A DNA stretch of 64,000 nucleotides from Microglena sp. YARC (Eukaryota; Chlorophyta; Chlorophyceae; Chlamydomonadales; Chlamydomonadaceae), in NCBI GenBank assembly GCA_022414725.1, contig CM039462.1:179047404-179111403 (forward strand). Reading direction: 5' to 3'. The position numbers were made by a program, and so were the translations under genes. Below, in pieces: positions 1 through 10,072 of this stretch (positions are counted from its first letter, which is position 1; the number at the start of each line of letters is the position of its first letter). The notes under the pieces were generated by a model. That model was not told where the DNA came from. It did not search any database and saw only the letters and a program-made list of their open reading frames with translations.

Positions 1-171
1 AAATGGAAATCAGCCGAAACAGAAATAGTCCTAGGAACCCTTGTTAAGTCAATGACGGAAGTTGTGTAGGGTGTCAGCACCGCCACCCCTTCCCCCCTCC
101 CCTCTCCCTCTTAACGACCATAACCCTCTCCCACTACCCTCTACCTCACCCCTTCCCCACTATTTCCTTTT

Positions 172-350
172 GGGGCTACTCATAGCAGCTTCTAGGCAGC
201 TCCCTTTCTGCGTCCATGGGCCAAGCTTGAAGCTAGGTAGTGCGTCTGGAAGCTGACGTGGCATGCATTATAATGCAGCTGAAAGCTATGGGATTGACGC
301 AGTGGCTGGCCAATGGAGCTGCCAGGAAGCCGCCATGTGTAGCTGAAAAA
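172..350. mobile_element. MITE-like element, family C, copy 1
   Basis: The stretch opens with GGCTACTCATAGCAGCTTCT and closes with the near inverted complement (GGAGCTGCCAGGAAGC...GTAGC), so it has terminal inverted repeats of about 30 bp around a 120-bp core. Related copies occur near 29872, 30892, 32366, 55293, 56190 and 57380. No coding capacity is visible, so it would be a non-autonomous DNA element. The family name is mine. Confidence 0.6.
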
Positions 351-381
351 AGAAACAGTTCCCTCTCCCTCACCCCCATAC

Positions 382-495
382 CTGACGCTAGGTTGGAGTC
401 TGCCAACAGTAGGTCCAGCTCAAGCAGCAAGGCATGGACGTCACGAAGAATGCTGCAGCTGTCCGAGGGAAGGGAAAGAACTAGGCCAGAGGTAC
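382..495 (-). CDS. Candidate internal exon of an unidentified minus-strand gene
   Basis: On the minus strand a TGTGTGTGCAG acceptor precedes 114 nt of open frame. It encodes a Ser/Leu-rich helical stretch (SLPSDSCSILRDVHALLLEL in part) and ends at a CGTCAG|GTATGG donor. The length is a multiple of three with phase 1 at both ends. The acceptor and the first roughly 45 nt of the exon are repeated four more times at higher coordinates, the same junction-copying pattern seen in the clearly coding genes of this window. The protein family is not recognised, and no partner exon with matching phase was proven. Confidence 0.4.
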
Positions 496-1105
496 CTGCA
501 CACACAAGTTTGAAGGTTTTAGGATGTTAGGGTGTAGGGATGATGCTGCTGTCCGAGGGAAGGGAAAGAACTAGGCCAGAGGTACCTGCACACACAAGTT
601 TGTTGGATTCAGGGTTTTTGAGTGTAGCAATGCTGCAACTGCCCGAGGGAAGGGAAATAACTGGGGCAGAGGTACCTGCACTCACAAGTTTGTTGGGATA
701 AGGATGTTATAGTGTAGGGATGATGATGCTGTCCGAGGGAAGGGAAAAACTGGGCCAGAGGTACCTATTAGAGGCAAACACGACATAGCCCTTCTTGAAA
801 AACACGAAAGAGTGTCTTCTGCTTTGGCAGCTTGCTAGATAAGGATGGCCAAGTGCTTCTAAAAGCAGCTCCACCAATTCCACAGGCCCCAACCCGCTAG
901 CCGCGGAACGGGCGTTGCCAAGATGCGACGTCCTTTCAGAGGCTAGCAGGAAGGGCATGTGGAAGTGGTGAAGCTGCTTCTGGAAGCACTTGACCATCCT
1001 GCTCTAGCACTCTTAGTGGCTATTTGTTAGTTCTAGTTCTAGTTCTAGAATGCTGCGGCTGTCCGAGGGAAGGGAAAGTCCTGGGCCAGAGGTACCTGGA
1101 GGGGT
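451..1105. repeat. 90-bp tandem array built on a 3' splice junction
   Basis: GTCCGAGGGAAGGGAAA recurs at 461, 551, 641 (one change) and 731, an exact 90-bp step, with a fifth copy at 1061. Each unit carries the reverse complement of the acceptor and head of the candidate exon at 382-495. The 842-999 palindromic element separates copy four from copy five. Confidence 0.8.
842..999. mobile_element. Short element with about 45-bp terminal inverted repeats
   Basis: The left end AGGATGGCCAAGTGCTTCTA and the right end (TGGAAGCACTTGACCATCCT) are near-perfect inverted complements, and the match runs inward to TTCCACA. The core is about 65 bp. There is no coding capacity. It looks like a MITE, distinct from family C. 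Confidence 0.55.
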
Positions 1106-1400
1106 GGAGGGGGGCTAGGGGGTGAGGAGGGGGAGGGGTGGAGGGGGGTGAGGGGTGAGGAGGGTGAGGGGGGTGAGGGGATGAGGGGGTGAGGAGGGGG
1201 AGGGGTGAAGGGGGATGAGGGGGTGAGGAGGGTGAGGGGTGGAGGGGGGGGGGGGTGGGGGGGAGGGAGGAGGAGGAGCGGGGTGAGGGGTGGAGGGGCG
1301 GAGGGGAGAGGGGGTGAGGAGGGGGAGAGGGGTGAGGAGGGGAGGGGGAGAGGGAGGGAGGAGGAGGAGGAGGAGGAGGAGGGGGGGGGGGGGGGGACTT
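1106..1400. repeat. G-rich purine tract (GGGGTGAGGA-type)
   Basis: About 300 bp is almost purely G and A with some T in GGTGAGG units, ending in a long G run near 1381-1396. Long proline/serine-rich frames on the minus strand here are products of composition and are not called as genes. Confidence 0.8.
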
Positions 1401-1569
1401 TATGGTGGATGTGAAGAATGTACGCAAGTCATTGCGTCCACATACATATGGCACTTGTGGGGAGCTAGGTAGGTATAAGGAGGGGAGGGGTGGAGGGGTA
1501 TCTGCACACACAACTTGTTAGTTTGAATTTCACTTCTGGTTCTTCTCTTTCTTTTGCCCATGGTTGGAA

Positions 1570-1660
1570 CGTGACGGACAGACACTTGGACAAAGCGGTG
1601 ACCCTTGGGGATCCCGCCCCCCAGAAAGGGGGGGCTCCGCCAAAAACAGTGTGGTCCGTC
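1570..1660 (+). mobile_element. Dispersed element A, 3' part only
   Basis: The block GACGGACAGACACTTGG...CCGCCCCCCAGAAAGGGGGG...CTCCGCCAAAAACA matches the 3' half of the element seen whole near 24655, 27117 and 30055. The hairpin-bearing 5' end is absent. Confidence 0.55.
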
Positions 1661-2123
1661 CATCCACCTCTACACTTACCATGGAAATGAACAGAGGACG
1701 ACCCACTTGTGATGATGAGCAGACGGAAATGAGCAGCATGTATCTATGAGCCATACATAAAGAACAATTGTCGTAGGCGAGTCAATGCTGATCTAAGACA
1801 ACCTCATAGTCACATACCATATCTTTCGGGGGGCTTTCCAGCTATCCTCTCTTAATCAATAAATTTTACATGATTAAGATTGACCATGACAGTGCAGGGG
1901 TTACTGTCTAGCTAATACTTGGAGAGTTTACTAGCTACTGCGTTTGGCTTGCAGCTACAAAAGGCCTGCCAACAAACATTAATGTGCTTCCTATAACAAG
2001 ACGGGCCATACTACACACGTGCTCCCCTCGTCTCACAAACTCGTATTTCCGAGGTGATCAAGAGAGACTTCTTGGACGAGTGCACTATTTAGCGAAAACG
2101 CAAGCATGCTCACTTTTGGACAC

Positions 2124-2498
2124 CTGCTGCAACACGCTCTTGATGTTTTGCTGCTGCGAGTTCCCCCCGGAGCGGCATACGGACGCCAAGACGACAACTG
2201 CCAAGGGGGAGGGGGCAGGCGGTGAGATACATTGAAAGGACAGTCGGCCCATCTTCGATTCCCAAGACAGGACGTCACTACACGAGAGATGTTTACCCTG
2301 ACACTGAGCAAGGAAGCATCGAATGGGTCGGCGGGGGTGGATGGTGGGGTGGGGTGGGGTTGAGAGGAAACTGCGGAGGTGTACACTTTCCAGCTCGATA
2401 CCGACCCTTCCCCCGCTGTTGCTTGACATGCTTACCTGGGGATCTGGAAGATATCTGTGCCTCTGTCACCGATGGCACAACAGCTTCTCGCTTCGTGT
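2124..2498 (-). CDS. Two candidate exons (2436-2498 and 2124-2197), unidentified gene
   Basis: On the minus strand, CCCCCCAG at 2499 precedes a 63-nt exon that ends CCCCAG|GTAAGC at 2436. Next, CCTTGGCAG precedes a 74-nt exon (2197-2124) encoding VVLASVCRSGGNSQQQNIKS and ending CAGCAG|GTGTCC. The two join in matching phase (1 to 1). They lie upstream of the candidate exon at 382-495 and could belong to the same gene. No family was recognised, and the start and the remaining exons are not resolved. Confidence 0.3.
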
Positions 2499-2705
2499 CT
2501 GGGGGGACGGCGGCACGGGTAGGTGAGTGGGAAAGGAAGATGAAAACTTTGGCCATGACTGGACTGAAAATGCCGGAACAGTTTCCTCACCACCAGAGAA
2601 GATCTTTCGAACGCTTCGCATTTCTGCTTGCGCATTCCATAGTAAGGTGCTGCTAGGCTCCTCACGCAGGGTCGGCGCCACAACTCGCTGAAATAACAGC
2701 GACAT

Positions 2706-3713
2706 TCCTGACTTCGAGGACGGGTCTCTGAAGCTGGTCTTCGTGCTTAGGTTGGCTGTAAACTAAATTCGATCACTTATGCAAGTCGAAAGAGCAATTC
2801 GATTTGAAATTATTATTCCCGCGCTCGCGCTCGTATATTCTTGCAAACCGATGTATATATCGCTGTGAAAGTATCGGTAAGTTGTGTAAGCTGCTTTGTC
2901 CGACCAACCGTACGGGGTTCAGGGCTTACCTGGCAATGGTTCCGCTTATTTGGCAAGCATTATCTGGCATTATTATCTGGCACGTTTCCACCTCGAAGTC
3001 GCATATGACACCCTATTTTCTGCCGCTTTTTTGCGCTCCGCTATCTGGCAATGCTTGGCCCCCTCCACAATTGGAGACGTGCTCCCTTACCCAAGCTGGT
3101 GTCGTGACCTGACCTGCTCCCTTGCGCTGCTCTACTGACATCGGTGTCGTTTTCAACTCCTTCTCCTTGCTCTTCTTTCATCTTCTCTTGTACTCTCTGG
3201 GCCAAGCCGGTATGCTGCCCAGTCCCCGTCACAGCACTCTCTTCTCCTCCTCCTGCCCTCTCACTCTTGCTTGCTTCCTGACTGCTTTTCCATTGCGTGC
3301 CCCCACAGCAATCATGCTCCTCACGAAATCTGTAAATCTGCACAAATGGGGACCAGACCTATGAAGCTCGAAGCAGCGACAAGACATATGCTGGAGACCA
3401 CTCTTGGCGAAACCTCAGTCGCGCATGAGTGCTCAGCCACCCGCATTTTCTCGGCAGCTATTCCCCAGCAACTATTACAACTGATGCCGTTGAACTGCGT
3501 GCTTGACGCCCTCTTTTGAATCGCAATTCAGGAACAATGCTCTGACTGGGCGCGCTTACGGCAGCCAATGCTGAAGGCCAGCTTTGCATTGGGCGGGAAT
3601 GCGTGCCCCTCTACTCGCTGCTGGCATCAATGCCTAACAATTTCGCTCTGTGCCAAGCCCGCGTCATGCAGATTGTTCTCGGAGCTATCGACGAGTCAGC
3701 ACTGCTTGACATC
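2706..3713. other. No gene recognised
   Basis: This kilobase is of ordinary composition with no long frame, no clear splice pairs and no copy of the repeat families found elsewhere in the window. Short frames on both strands overlap without support. Confidence 0.4.
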
Positions 3714-4021
3714 TGCTCCCTGCTGTTTCCCCCTGCCCTTCTATTCCAGAGCGTGCATAACTGATAGGCATCGCTTTTATTCCTGCAGCGCTGTGTCTGC
3801 TTTGTCGGAACCGAGCTGCGCCTTAGGCGGTGTGTGTGGGGTGGGGGGGGCAGGGTGGGGGTGGGGGGTCTCCGCTCAAGATGCTAAGCCCATGATGCTC
3901 CCTGCTGTTTCCCCCTGACCTCTCAGCTAGGGCAAACCTCACACTACAGGCATCGCATTGATTCCTACAGCGCTGTGTCCGTTTTGCTTGAACCAAACTG
4001 CTCTTGGGGTGTGGTGTGTGG

Positions 4022-4063
<42 letters not shown>
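3714..4063. repeat. Direct duplication of about 180 bp with poly-G end
   Basis: The block GCTCCCTGCTGTTTCCCCCTG...GGCATCGC...CAGCGCTGTGTC is present twice (near 3714 and 3896). Each copy ends in a TGGGGGG tract, the second expanded to about 42 consecutive G at 4021-4063. A poly-C tract follows at 4229-4248. Confidence 0.65.
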
Positions 4064-4064
<1 letters not shown>

Positions 4065-4560
4065 ACGAGCATGCATGTGGGAGGTTGATACGGTTACACC
4101 TGGTGGTACTAGCACACTGGTACATCTGACTCAAGCCCTTCAGGAAATCCGGTGCGCCCCGAAGACTGCACGCTCTGTGCAAGTGAATATTAAAATATGG
4201 TGCTGCGGAGGGTCCCCTTAACACCACGCCCCCCCCCCCCCCCCCCCAGGCGTTTTTTGTGTTTTTGCACTGTCTGCATGTTAGGTAAATATCAAATATG
4301 GGATGGTATGACTACAACATCTTGCAGCAGTTTATGGCTAAAACAAGGATATACTGTACATACCATATACTGGTAGACGAGCCTTAACATACTTATGTAC
4401 GAGATAGTACGACCTGACGGTAGATATATGACGAAGTCCTTGATATTATTGATGTCTAGGCCTGTCTAGGCCCAGAATAACTCATTTGGGTCACACTTGA
4501 ATATGGTTTGAATGAGGGAAATTGAATTTAATGGAATTCCGCCATATGGTGCGTAACATG

Positions 4561-4844
4561 TGTTATGGTGCACCTTACAGGTCGTACCATACTGACCTTG
4601 TATGCGAGAAGCCCGGCAAGGTCTGTGACCCTGGACCGCAGGCCAGCTAGTGGCTGATACCATCAGCCAGCTATGGCTTTTATATAGTAGCAATGGCAGG
4701 CCCTACAGGTGCCTCTTCTGTGGCTACTTAGTGATAGCAAGCTTAGCTCGCATCTATCTCATCATATGTTGTTCATCCGTGTAACAACTGTGTAGCATCT
4801 ATCGTGTCCCTGCCCCATCGTCTATGAGAGAAGCAGTAACAACA
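4561..4844 (+). mobile_element. Solo-like LTR of the LTR-A copia family
   Basis: It begins TGTTATGGTGCACCTTACAG and ends near ...AAGCAGTAACAACA. It aligns along its length with the LTR at 35065-35355 read on the minus strand, sharing the GGTCGTACCATACT block, the GGACCGC block and CCCTGCCCCATCGTCTATGA. No internal retroelement sequence adjoins it. A clean 5-bp target duplication was not seen, so this may be a fragment. Confidence 0.65.
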
Positions 4845-5394
4845 AAAACTTGAGCCAAAACTGGAGCGCCTTAAATCATAGAGGAGAGGGGTTGTACATC
4901 CACCCGAGGGGGGCAAGGAAAAATATTTTCGTACCGCATGTTCGATATGGATCAGAGAACGCGAGCAATAGTCGATACAAAAAAAATCATGTCGATACAC
5001 TCAACAAACACCCACGGGCGGCCGAGATACGGGGGGCGTGGGCTGGGGGGGGGGGAGCGGGGGGGTCCGACCGTTTTCCCAATTTTATTTGTACCTCGTG
5101 TAACTTCTTGCCAGTGCGAATTTTCGAGCGTGAGGTCCATGAGTACGTCTCGACTGAGAGAGGAGTGCGAATCTGATTCGTAGTTAAGTTTACACGCAGG
5201 GGTTGTAATAGTGTGGATTCCTGGAAGGTTACATCCAGGCTGGACGCCAGGCTGGACGTCACCCAGACCTTCAGTCGCGCCCAGCTTTTCGCACGAGCGG
5301 CAGTTGGCGGCGAAAAAAGGCGCGCGCGCGCAAACGCGTTTGGATGAGCGTTCTGAACTCTGCGTCCCCTACGAGGTTTTCCTAAAGCAGTTGA

Positions 5395-5500
5395 CCCCCC
5401 CCCCCCCCCTCCCCCCCCCCGCCCCCCCCCCACACACACCACACACCCACACAACACACGCACGCACACACACACCACCACACCACACTACACACACCCG
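5395..5500. repeat. Poly-C plus CA/CCA microsatellite
   Basis: A C tract of about 35 bp broken by T and G runs into CACACACC and CACACGCACG repeats. No gene is recognised between the solo LTR and about 6.2 kb. Further G tracts lie at 5826-5860 and 5990-6002. Confidence 0.8.
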
Positions 5501-6095
5501 AGCCAGGACATCAGGCTCCAGAAAACAACGTTGAGTCGATGAAAGCATATGATAAGATTTGATAATAAAGTTAGATACGTAGAACAGAATAAATAGCGCC
5601 TTCAGTCCTTTTACAACCTTAGTGAATCTCCTCCAAGGGTGCGGACGACTGCGGAGCGCTCAAGAAAGTTGTAAAAATACTGAAATCTAAATAACTTTGT
5701 CCAACTTGATATTTGTATCTTTTGGTTGTATGTTTGGAAAGGCCCTGACGAGATGATGCTCAATGGACCCCCCTTTCACTATGTTATACTGTCTGGGGAT
5801 TTGTTCAGATATGAGGTCTCGAAGGGGGGGAGGGCGGGAGGGGGGGGGGGGGGGGGGGGGTTCAGGGTCAATATACAACTTCCTAACGTGCGGTCTGCCA
5901 ACTTTATTCTTGCCCCCCCCCTCGCATCCACCCGCCTTATTGCGCAGAAATTATTATTTACCTTTTGGGTGCCTCCCGCCATTTCATTGGGGGGGGGGGG
6001 GGCCCGCCAAATGCTCTAATAGGATTGATTTTATTGCGGAAGACGCTGATCATCCTAATTTCTGGCTAGAACCATGTTACCTAGTTCGGGCTCAT

Positions 6096-6132
6096 CTTAC
6101 ATTACATTACATTACATTACATTACATTACAT
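6096..6132. repeat. ACATT pentanucleotide microsatellite
   Basis: Seven to eight perfect copies of the 5-bp unit TTACA occur in a row. Confidence 0.9.
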
Positions 6133-6284
6133 GTTAAAGTCTACCTGACACCGCGAGGGTGTATGAGACTCCACGTTGTGCTTTAAACAAAAAGAAAAAG
6201 CACCCACAAAGCAAAAAACCCATTACATCAGGGGCTGTGTCGAGGAACAAACAAACCAAAACTCCCAACCACCGTTTTGGTGGC

Positions 6285-6340
6285 GTAGGTATTAAACCCC
6301 TTAGAGCAGGACCAGATCTCAACCACTTACAGCCCCACCT
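6285..6340 (-). other. tRNA-like head (possible SINE remnant)
   Basis: On the minus strand TAAGTGGTTGAGATC resembles an A box, and GGGGTTTAATACC about 35 bp downstream resembles a B box. No full cloverleaf can be drawn, so a SINE head or decayed tRNA is inferred. Confidence 0.25.
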
Positions 6341-6944
6341 CATACGCCAAGGGCGGATGAGCGGTAAGAGCTAACAAATAGGCCCACCCACAGGCGGAGA
6401 AGTCTCAAGAGACCAAAAAAAAGGATAATAAATTACTGGCCACTAAGCAGTGCCAGGCTTTCCTGTCTTGCTCTTCTACAAGTAGCACAAAGATAGTCGG
6501 CTAGTTGTTACACCCTTGCTCCAACAAAGATTAGTGCCATTTCCATTCATGTAAAGGTTCTGAATGTGGAATGCAGAATCCACATTCCATACGGTTAAGT
6601 CGGTTCTCCTATGGACCAAGAGATAATGCCTATAAATACCTCTCTGTAAAGATTCTGGTAGGGAGGGCGAATATCATTATAAAAAGGGCACTCAAACATA
6701 TGCATTTCATCCTATCTGTATTAATACGGTAGAGGTGGCGAATAGTCGATGAGTCAAACACAGTATGCAGTGCACGTGCAATTTAATGAAGCACATCAAT
6801 TCCTACATACTGGTACATTACAATGTCCTAGACAGGCCAAACATCCTGTAATCATCTTGCACGCGAATAATTGAAAACAGTGTGTTCCAGTATCATATTG
6901 TCTAAGCAGCATGGTATCAAGCCAACAGTAATGGTCTACCAAAA

Positions 6945-7050
6945 TTGGGTTCTTGGGGTTCAGTTCTCCAATGCTTTTTTCTTCTTAAGCCCATCCTATC
7001 ACGGTTGGGCAAGTCCCTATTTGGCCTACCCCTGGGCTGTTACATACACA
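6945..7050 (+). mobile_element. Dispersed element E, partial
   Basis: It shares GGGTTCAGTTC...AAGCCCATCCTATCACGGTTGGGCAAGTCCC...GGCCTACCCCTGGGCTGT with fuller copies near 13215, 13555, 53565 and (inverted) 60875. Confidence 0.55.
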
Positions 7051-7336
7051 CATACTAAAAACTGCAGGGATAAAAAGGAAGCATGCTTTGAATGTTATTG
7101 GTACTGTCAAAGACGACAATCAGCCTAAGAGACTGGAGCCGTGTAACCAACGTCTAGTTCCATCTGCTACCCACTCTACAAACAAACCAGGAAATATAGA
7201 AAAACAAACTTGGTGGTGGGTCCCAGTGAGAGCATGCAAACGGAATAGCTCCCTCAACCTGCATGCGCATAATAAGCGCTTTTGCCATTAATGTATTTTA
7301 TAAACTCAACTACCAGTAGCTTATCACGTTTGACAC

Positions 7337-7602
7337 TTATGATGACATCCTGCTGGGTAAAATAGAAGCGGAACTCGACCCTCTTGGACCCTCTTCCCCA
7401 CAGGCAAGCCGACTTGCTGGACCTATCTCCTCTGGCACCGCTGCAGAAGAAGAGGGTCTTGATGGAAGTTGTCTTGGAGGTTTACTGAAGCCCCAGCCCC
7501 GAGACTTTTCGTGCGGGATGTCAACATAACTGCCAAACGTGATAATACCAGGCTCGGTAGCTTGTTGCCCCTCAGCAGTTTGACACCAGGGTAATTCAGG
7601 TA
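7337..7602 (-). CDS. Candidate terminal exon, unidentified gene
   Basis: An open minus-strand frame of about 88 codons reads ELPWCQTAEGQQATEPGIIT at its head and stops at 7337. Its composition looks coding, with no simple repeat. The head is copied upstream at 7747-7811, as happens beside the confirmed exons of this window. The exact acceptor is unclear. It could be the last exon of a separate small gene or an alternative 3' exon of the Myb/PHD gene whose main stop is at 8860. No family is recognised. Confidence 0.3.
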
Positions 7603-7811
7603 CGAGCAGCAAGAGATCGGATGGTGGTACAGAAGTACAGTTTGGTCAACACTCCCCCTTCATAATTGTAAGCCTGCTGTGTGGGTGTGGGTGGGTGGAT
7701 CTCTCTGGGATGAGGGTGGGTGGGTGGGTGTGGGTGGGTGGGTTGGTGTGATAATACCAGGCTCGGTAGCTTGTTGCTTCTCATCAGTTTGACACCAGGG
7801 TAATTCAGGAG
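7539..7811. repeat. Pair of 65-bp direct repeats
   Basis: GTGATAATACCAGGCTCGGT through TTTGACACCAGGGTAATTCAGG occurs at 7539-7602 and again at 7747-7811. GGGTGGGTGT simple sequence lies between the copies. Confidence 0.8.
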
Positions 7812-8000
7812 GACCTGTGCAATTGGATCCGCCTTGGGCTCTGCTCCCCGTGGCGGAACCAATTGCATAGCCTGCGTCCTGCACCGCAACGGACCCTTCC
7901 TTCCGGTCATCGGACCCTCCCCACGTTGCATCCTTCAACACAACGGACCCTTCGGCGTTGCGTCTGCGACGGAGGACACAGTTTCCTGAACAAACCAGTA
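7800..8000. mobile_element. Diverged copy of the GACGCA-rich TIR element
   Basis: It shares TTCAGGAGGACC, ATAGCCTGCGTCCTG, CAACGGACCCTTC and TCCTGAACAA in order with the element at 52834-53110. The terminal inverted repeat is eroded. Confidence 0.45.
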
Positions 8001-8185
8001 TCTTGGGCACCAAGCCTACGGGGCAACAATAAACAAGAAGTGGCTGCTCGTAGCTGAAAAGAAGAGCAATCGTAGAATCAAGAAACATACAAATAATTGT
8101 CAACTGTTCAAACCAAACCAAACAACTACGTCTTATGGTACAAGACGGGTCACTCATCTAAATAGGAGCAGCCCGTTTAGTGATA

Positions 8186-8390
8186 CAGATTGGTCTAGTG
8201 GTACATCAAATCGCTTAAACGAAGCAGGGTCGGGGGTTTGATTCCCCCTACGGGCGCCCTGAACATTTCAGGTCGTTGTCAACTGCGATGGTTGCTTTGT
8301 CCAGTTGAGGTGGTTGACCGTTCTCTGCCCGCGTACGACGGGTTCCCTTAATACCACTCCCCACCAGGCGTTAGCATTACTTACTTTTTA
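8186..8390 (+). mobile_element. tRNA-derived SINE, copy 1
   Basis: The head has a good A box (TGGTCTAGTGGT) and a B box (GGGTTTGATTCCC) 45 bp later. It is followed by the conserved body CAGGTCGTTGTCAACTGCGA...GTACGACGGGTTCCC...CACCAGGCGTTA. The body is shared with copies at 27713, 28145 (minus) and 54690, but the heads differ. Confidence 0.6.
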
Positions 8391-8579
8391 AATAGGAGCG
8401 TCGGCATCGACAGCACACGACCAACCTATTCATCGCTACACATTCATTTGAATAGGCGGAACAATACATGGTGAGCAGTTGACGCGGAGCCTTACCTATA
8501 TACACTTGTCTCTGTTCAAGTATATATAAGGAAGTCTAACCCTGTTTAAGTAAGTCTAAACCATTAACAGCTAAGGCCC

Positions 8580-8635
8580 CAAATCACACACACACACACA
8601 CATTTATATATATATATTACTAAGAGCCCCATCCT

Positions 8636-8681
<46 letters not shown>

Positions 8682-8859
8682 TACCCCCCCTCCCCCCCCC
8701 CCCCCCCCCCCCCCACACACACACATCATCACATGGCCGCAGTTAAGCGGGGAGAAGGAATCAACGGTGAGCTTCAGCCCTATCCTGAGCACCCCACCCC
8801 ACCCCACCACACATCACATGGCCGCAGTTAAGCGGGGAGAATGAATCAATTGATGAGCT
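8580..8859. repeat. 3' flank of the Myb/PHD gene: poly-C and repeated 3'UTR block
   Basis: A 60- to 70-bp C tract (8640-8714, with two short breaks) adjoins (CA)n and (TA)n. The block ending in GAGCTTCAGCCC...ATCCTGAG, which covers the stop region of the gene above, is repeated at about 8750-8790 and 8825-8875, with a trace at 8627. Confidence 0.65.
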
Positions 8860-9059
8860 TCAGCCCCATCCTGAGCCCCCCCCCTCCCCGTCCTGCCCCC
8901 CATCATGGTTCTGCGCCGAGCTGTTGAGCAGGGCTTGCTTCCGCCTACGCGGGGACAACAGCTGTGGAGGCGCCCCCATGTCCAAATTAGGCAAGGGGGG
9001 TGTCTTACTCATCATCCAGGAAGTTGTGGGTCCCAGAAGATCGTAGGGAGATTTTAATC
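8860..9059 (-). CDS. Myb/PHD gene exon 14 (terminal)
   Basis: GCATGCAG|GATTAAAATC opens the exon in phase 1. It encodes SPYDLLGPTTSWMMSKTPPL and a basic SPRRRKQ segment before TGA at 8860-8862. A partial exon copy with its own acceptor sits upstream at about 9085-9180. Confidence 0.68.
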
Positions 9060-9951
9060 CTGCATGCAATTGTAGAATTAAATTATCACCATTATCCAAA
9101 TTAGGCAAGGGGGGTGTCTTGCTCATCATCCAGGAAGGCGTGGGTCCCAGCAGATCATGGTTGTAGGGAGATTTCAATCCTGCAAGCACTTGTAGAATTG
9201 AATTATCACCATAATCCTGCATACAATTGTAGAATTGAATTATCACCATAATCCTGCTTACAATTGTAGAATTGAATTATCACCATAATCCTGCTTACAA
9301 TTGTAGAATTGAATTATCACCATAATCCTGCATGCACTTGTAGAATTGAATTATCACCGTAGCACGACCTCAGGACCCCCGTTGGTAAAAACGATTGTTA
9401 GGGTTCAGCTCAATTTACCTCTCCTCGGTGTCATGGTTGCGAAAGTCCCATAAGTAATTCAGGGGATGAACTGGACAAACGTTTCGTTCTTCGTCGAGAA
9501 TTGTTGAGAATTCCAGGCAAAATTGTCGAGAATTCTCAGATTTCCAGTAAGTATGGAGTACGAGTTCTCGCCCAATTGTTTTGTCCAGTTCATCCCCTGA
9601 ATTGCTACAAGCCTACTCAGCTACCCCTGGGCTGTCACTACATGCAGACACACAAACATGCATATGGAGCCGAATTTAATGTAACATTTTTAACTTCGTA
9701 TATTATTTGCAATCTGCAATTTTTTGCATGCTATCGGCAAATGAGCTCATTCAATGAAACCATTGCGGCTAGTAGCTCTAATGGCGCAAATCAATCTAAC
9801 GACCTCCAAATTAACATTTGCATGGAATGCATACATTACATGCATTACATTATGTTGTCATGGACAGGCCATGGTTCACCCAAGACAAGCCCGCTCCACA
9901 ACATCCAAGAGGGGTCTTCCAAGTAATCCTCACAATAGGATAGGCAAAATT

Positions 9952-9987
<36 letters not shown>

Positions 9988-10014
9988 GCCAGCCAGGGAG
10001 GGAGCGAGCGAGCG

Positions 10015-10072
<58 letters not shown>

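Noticed and set aside
2222..2656. Plus-strand 144-codon frame
   Set aside because: No family resemblance was seen, it contains Gly/Trp runs from a GGGTGGGG tract, and the minus strand offers phase-matched exon candidates in the same place.
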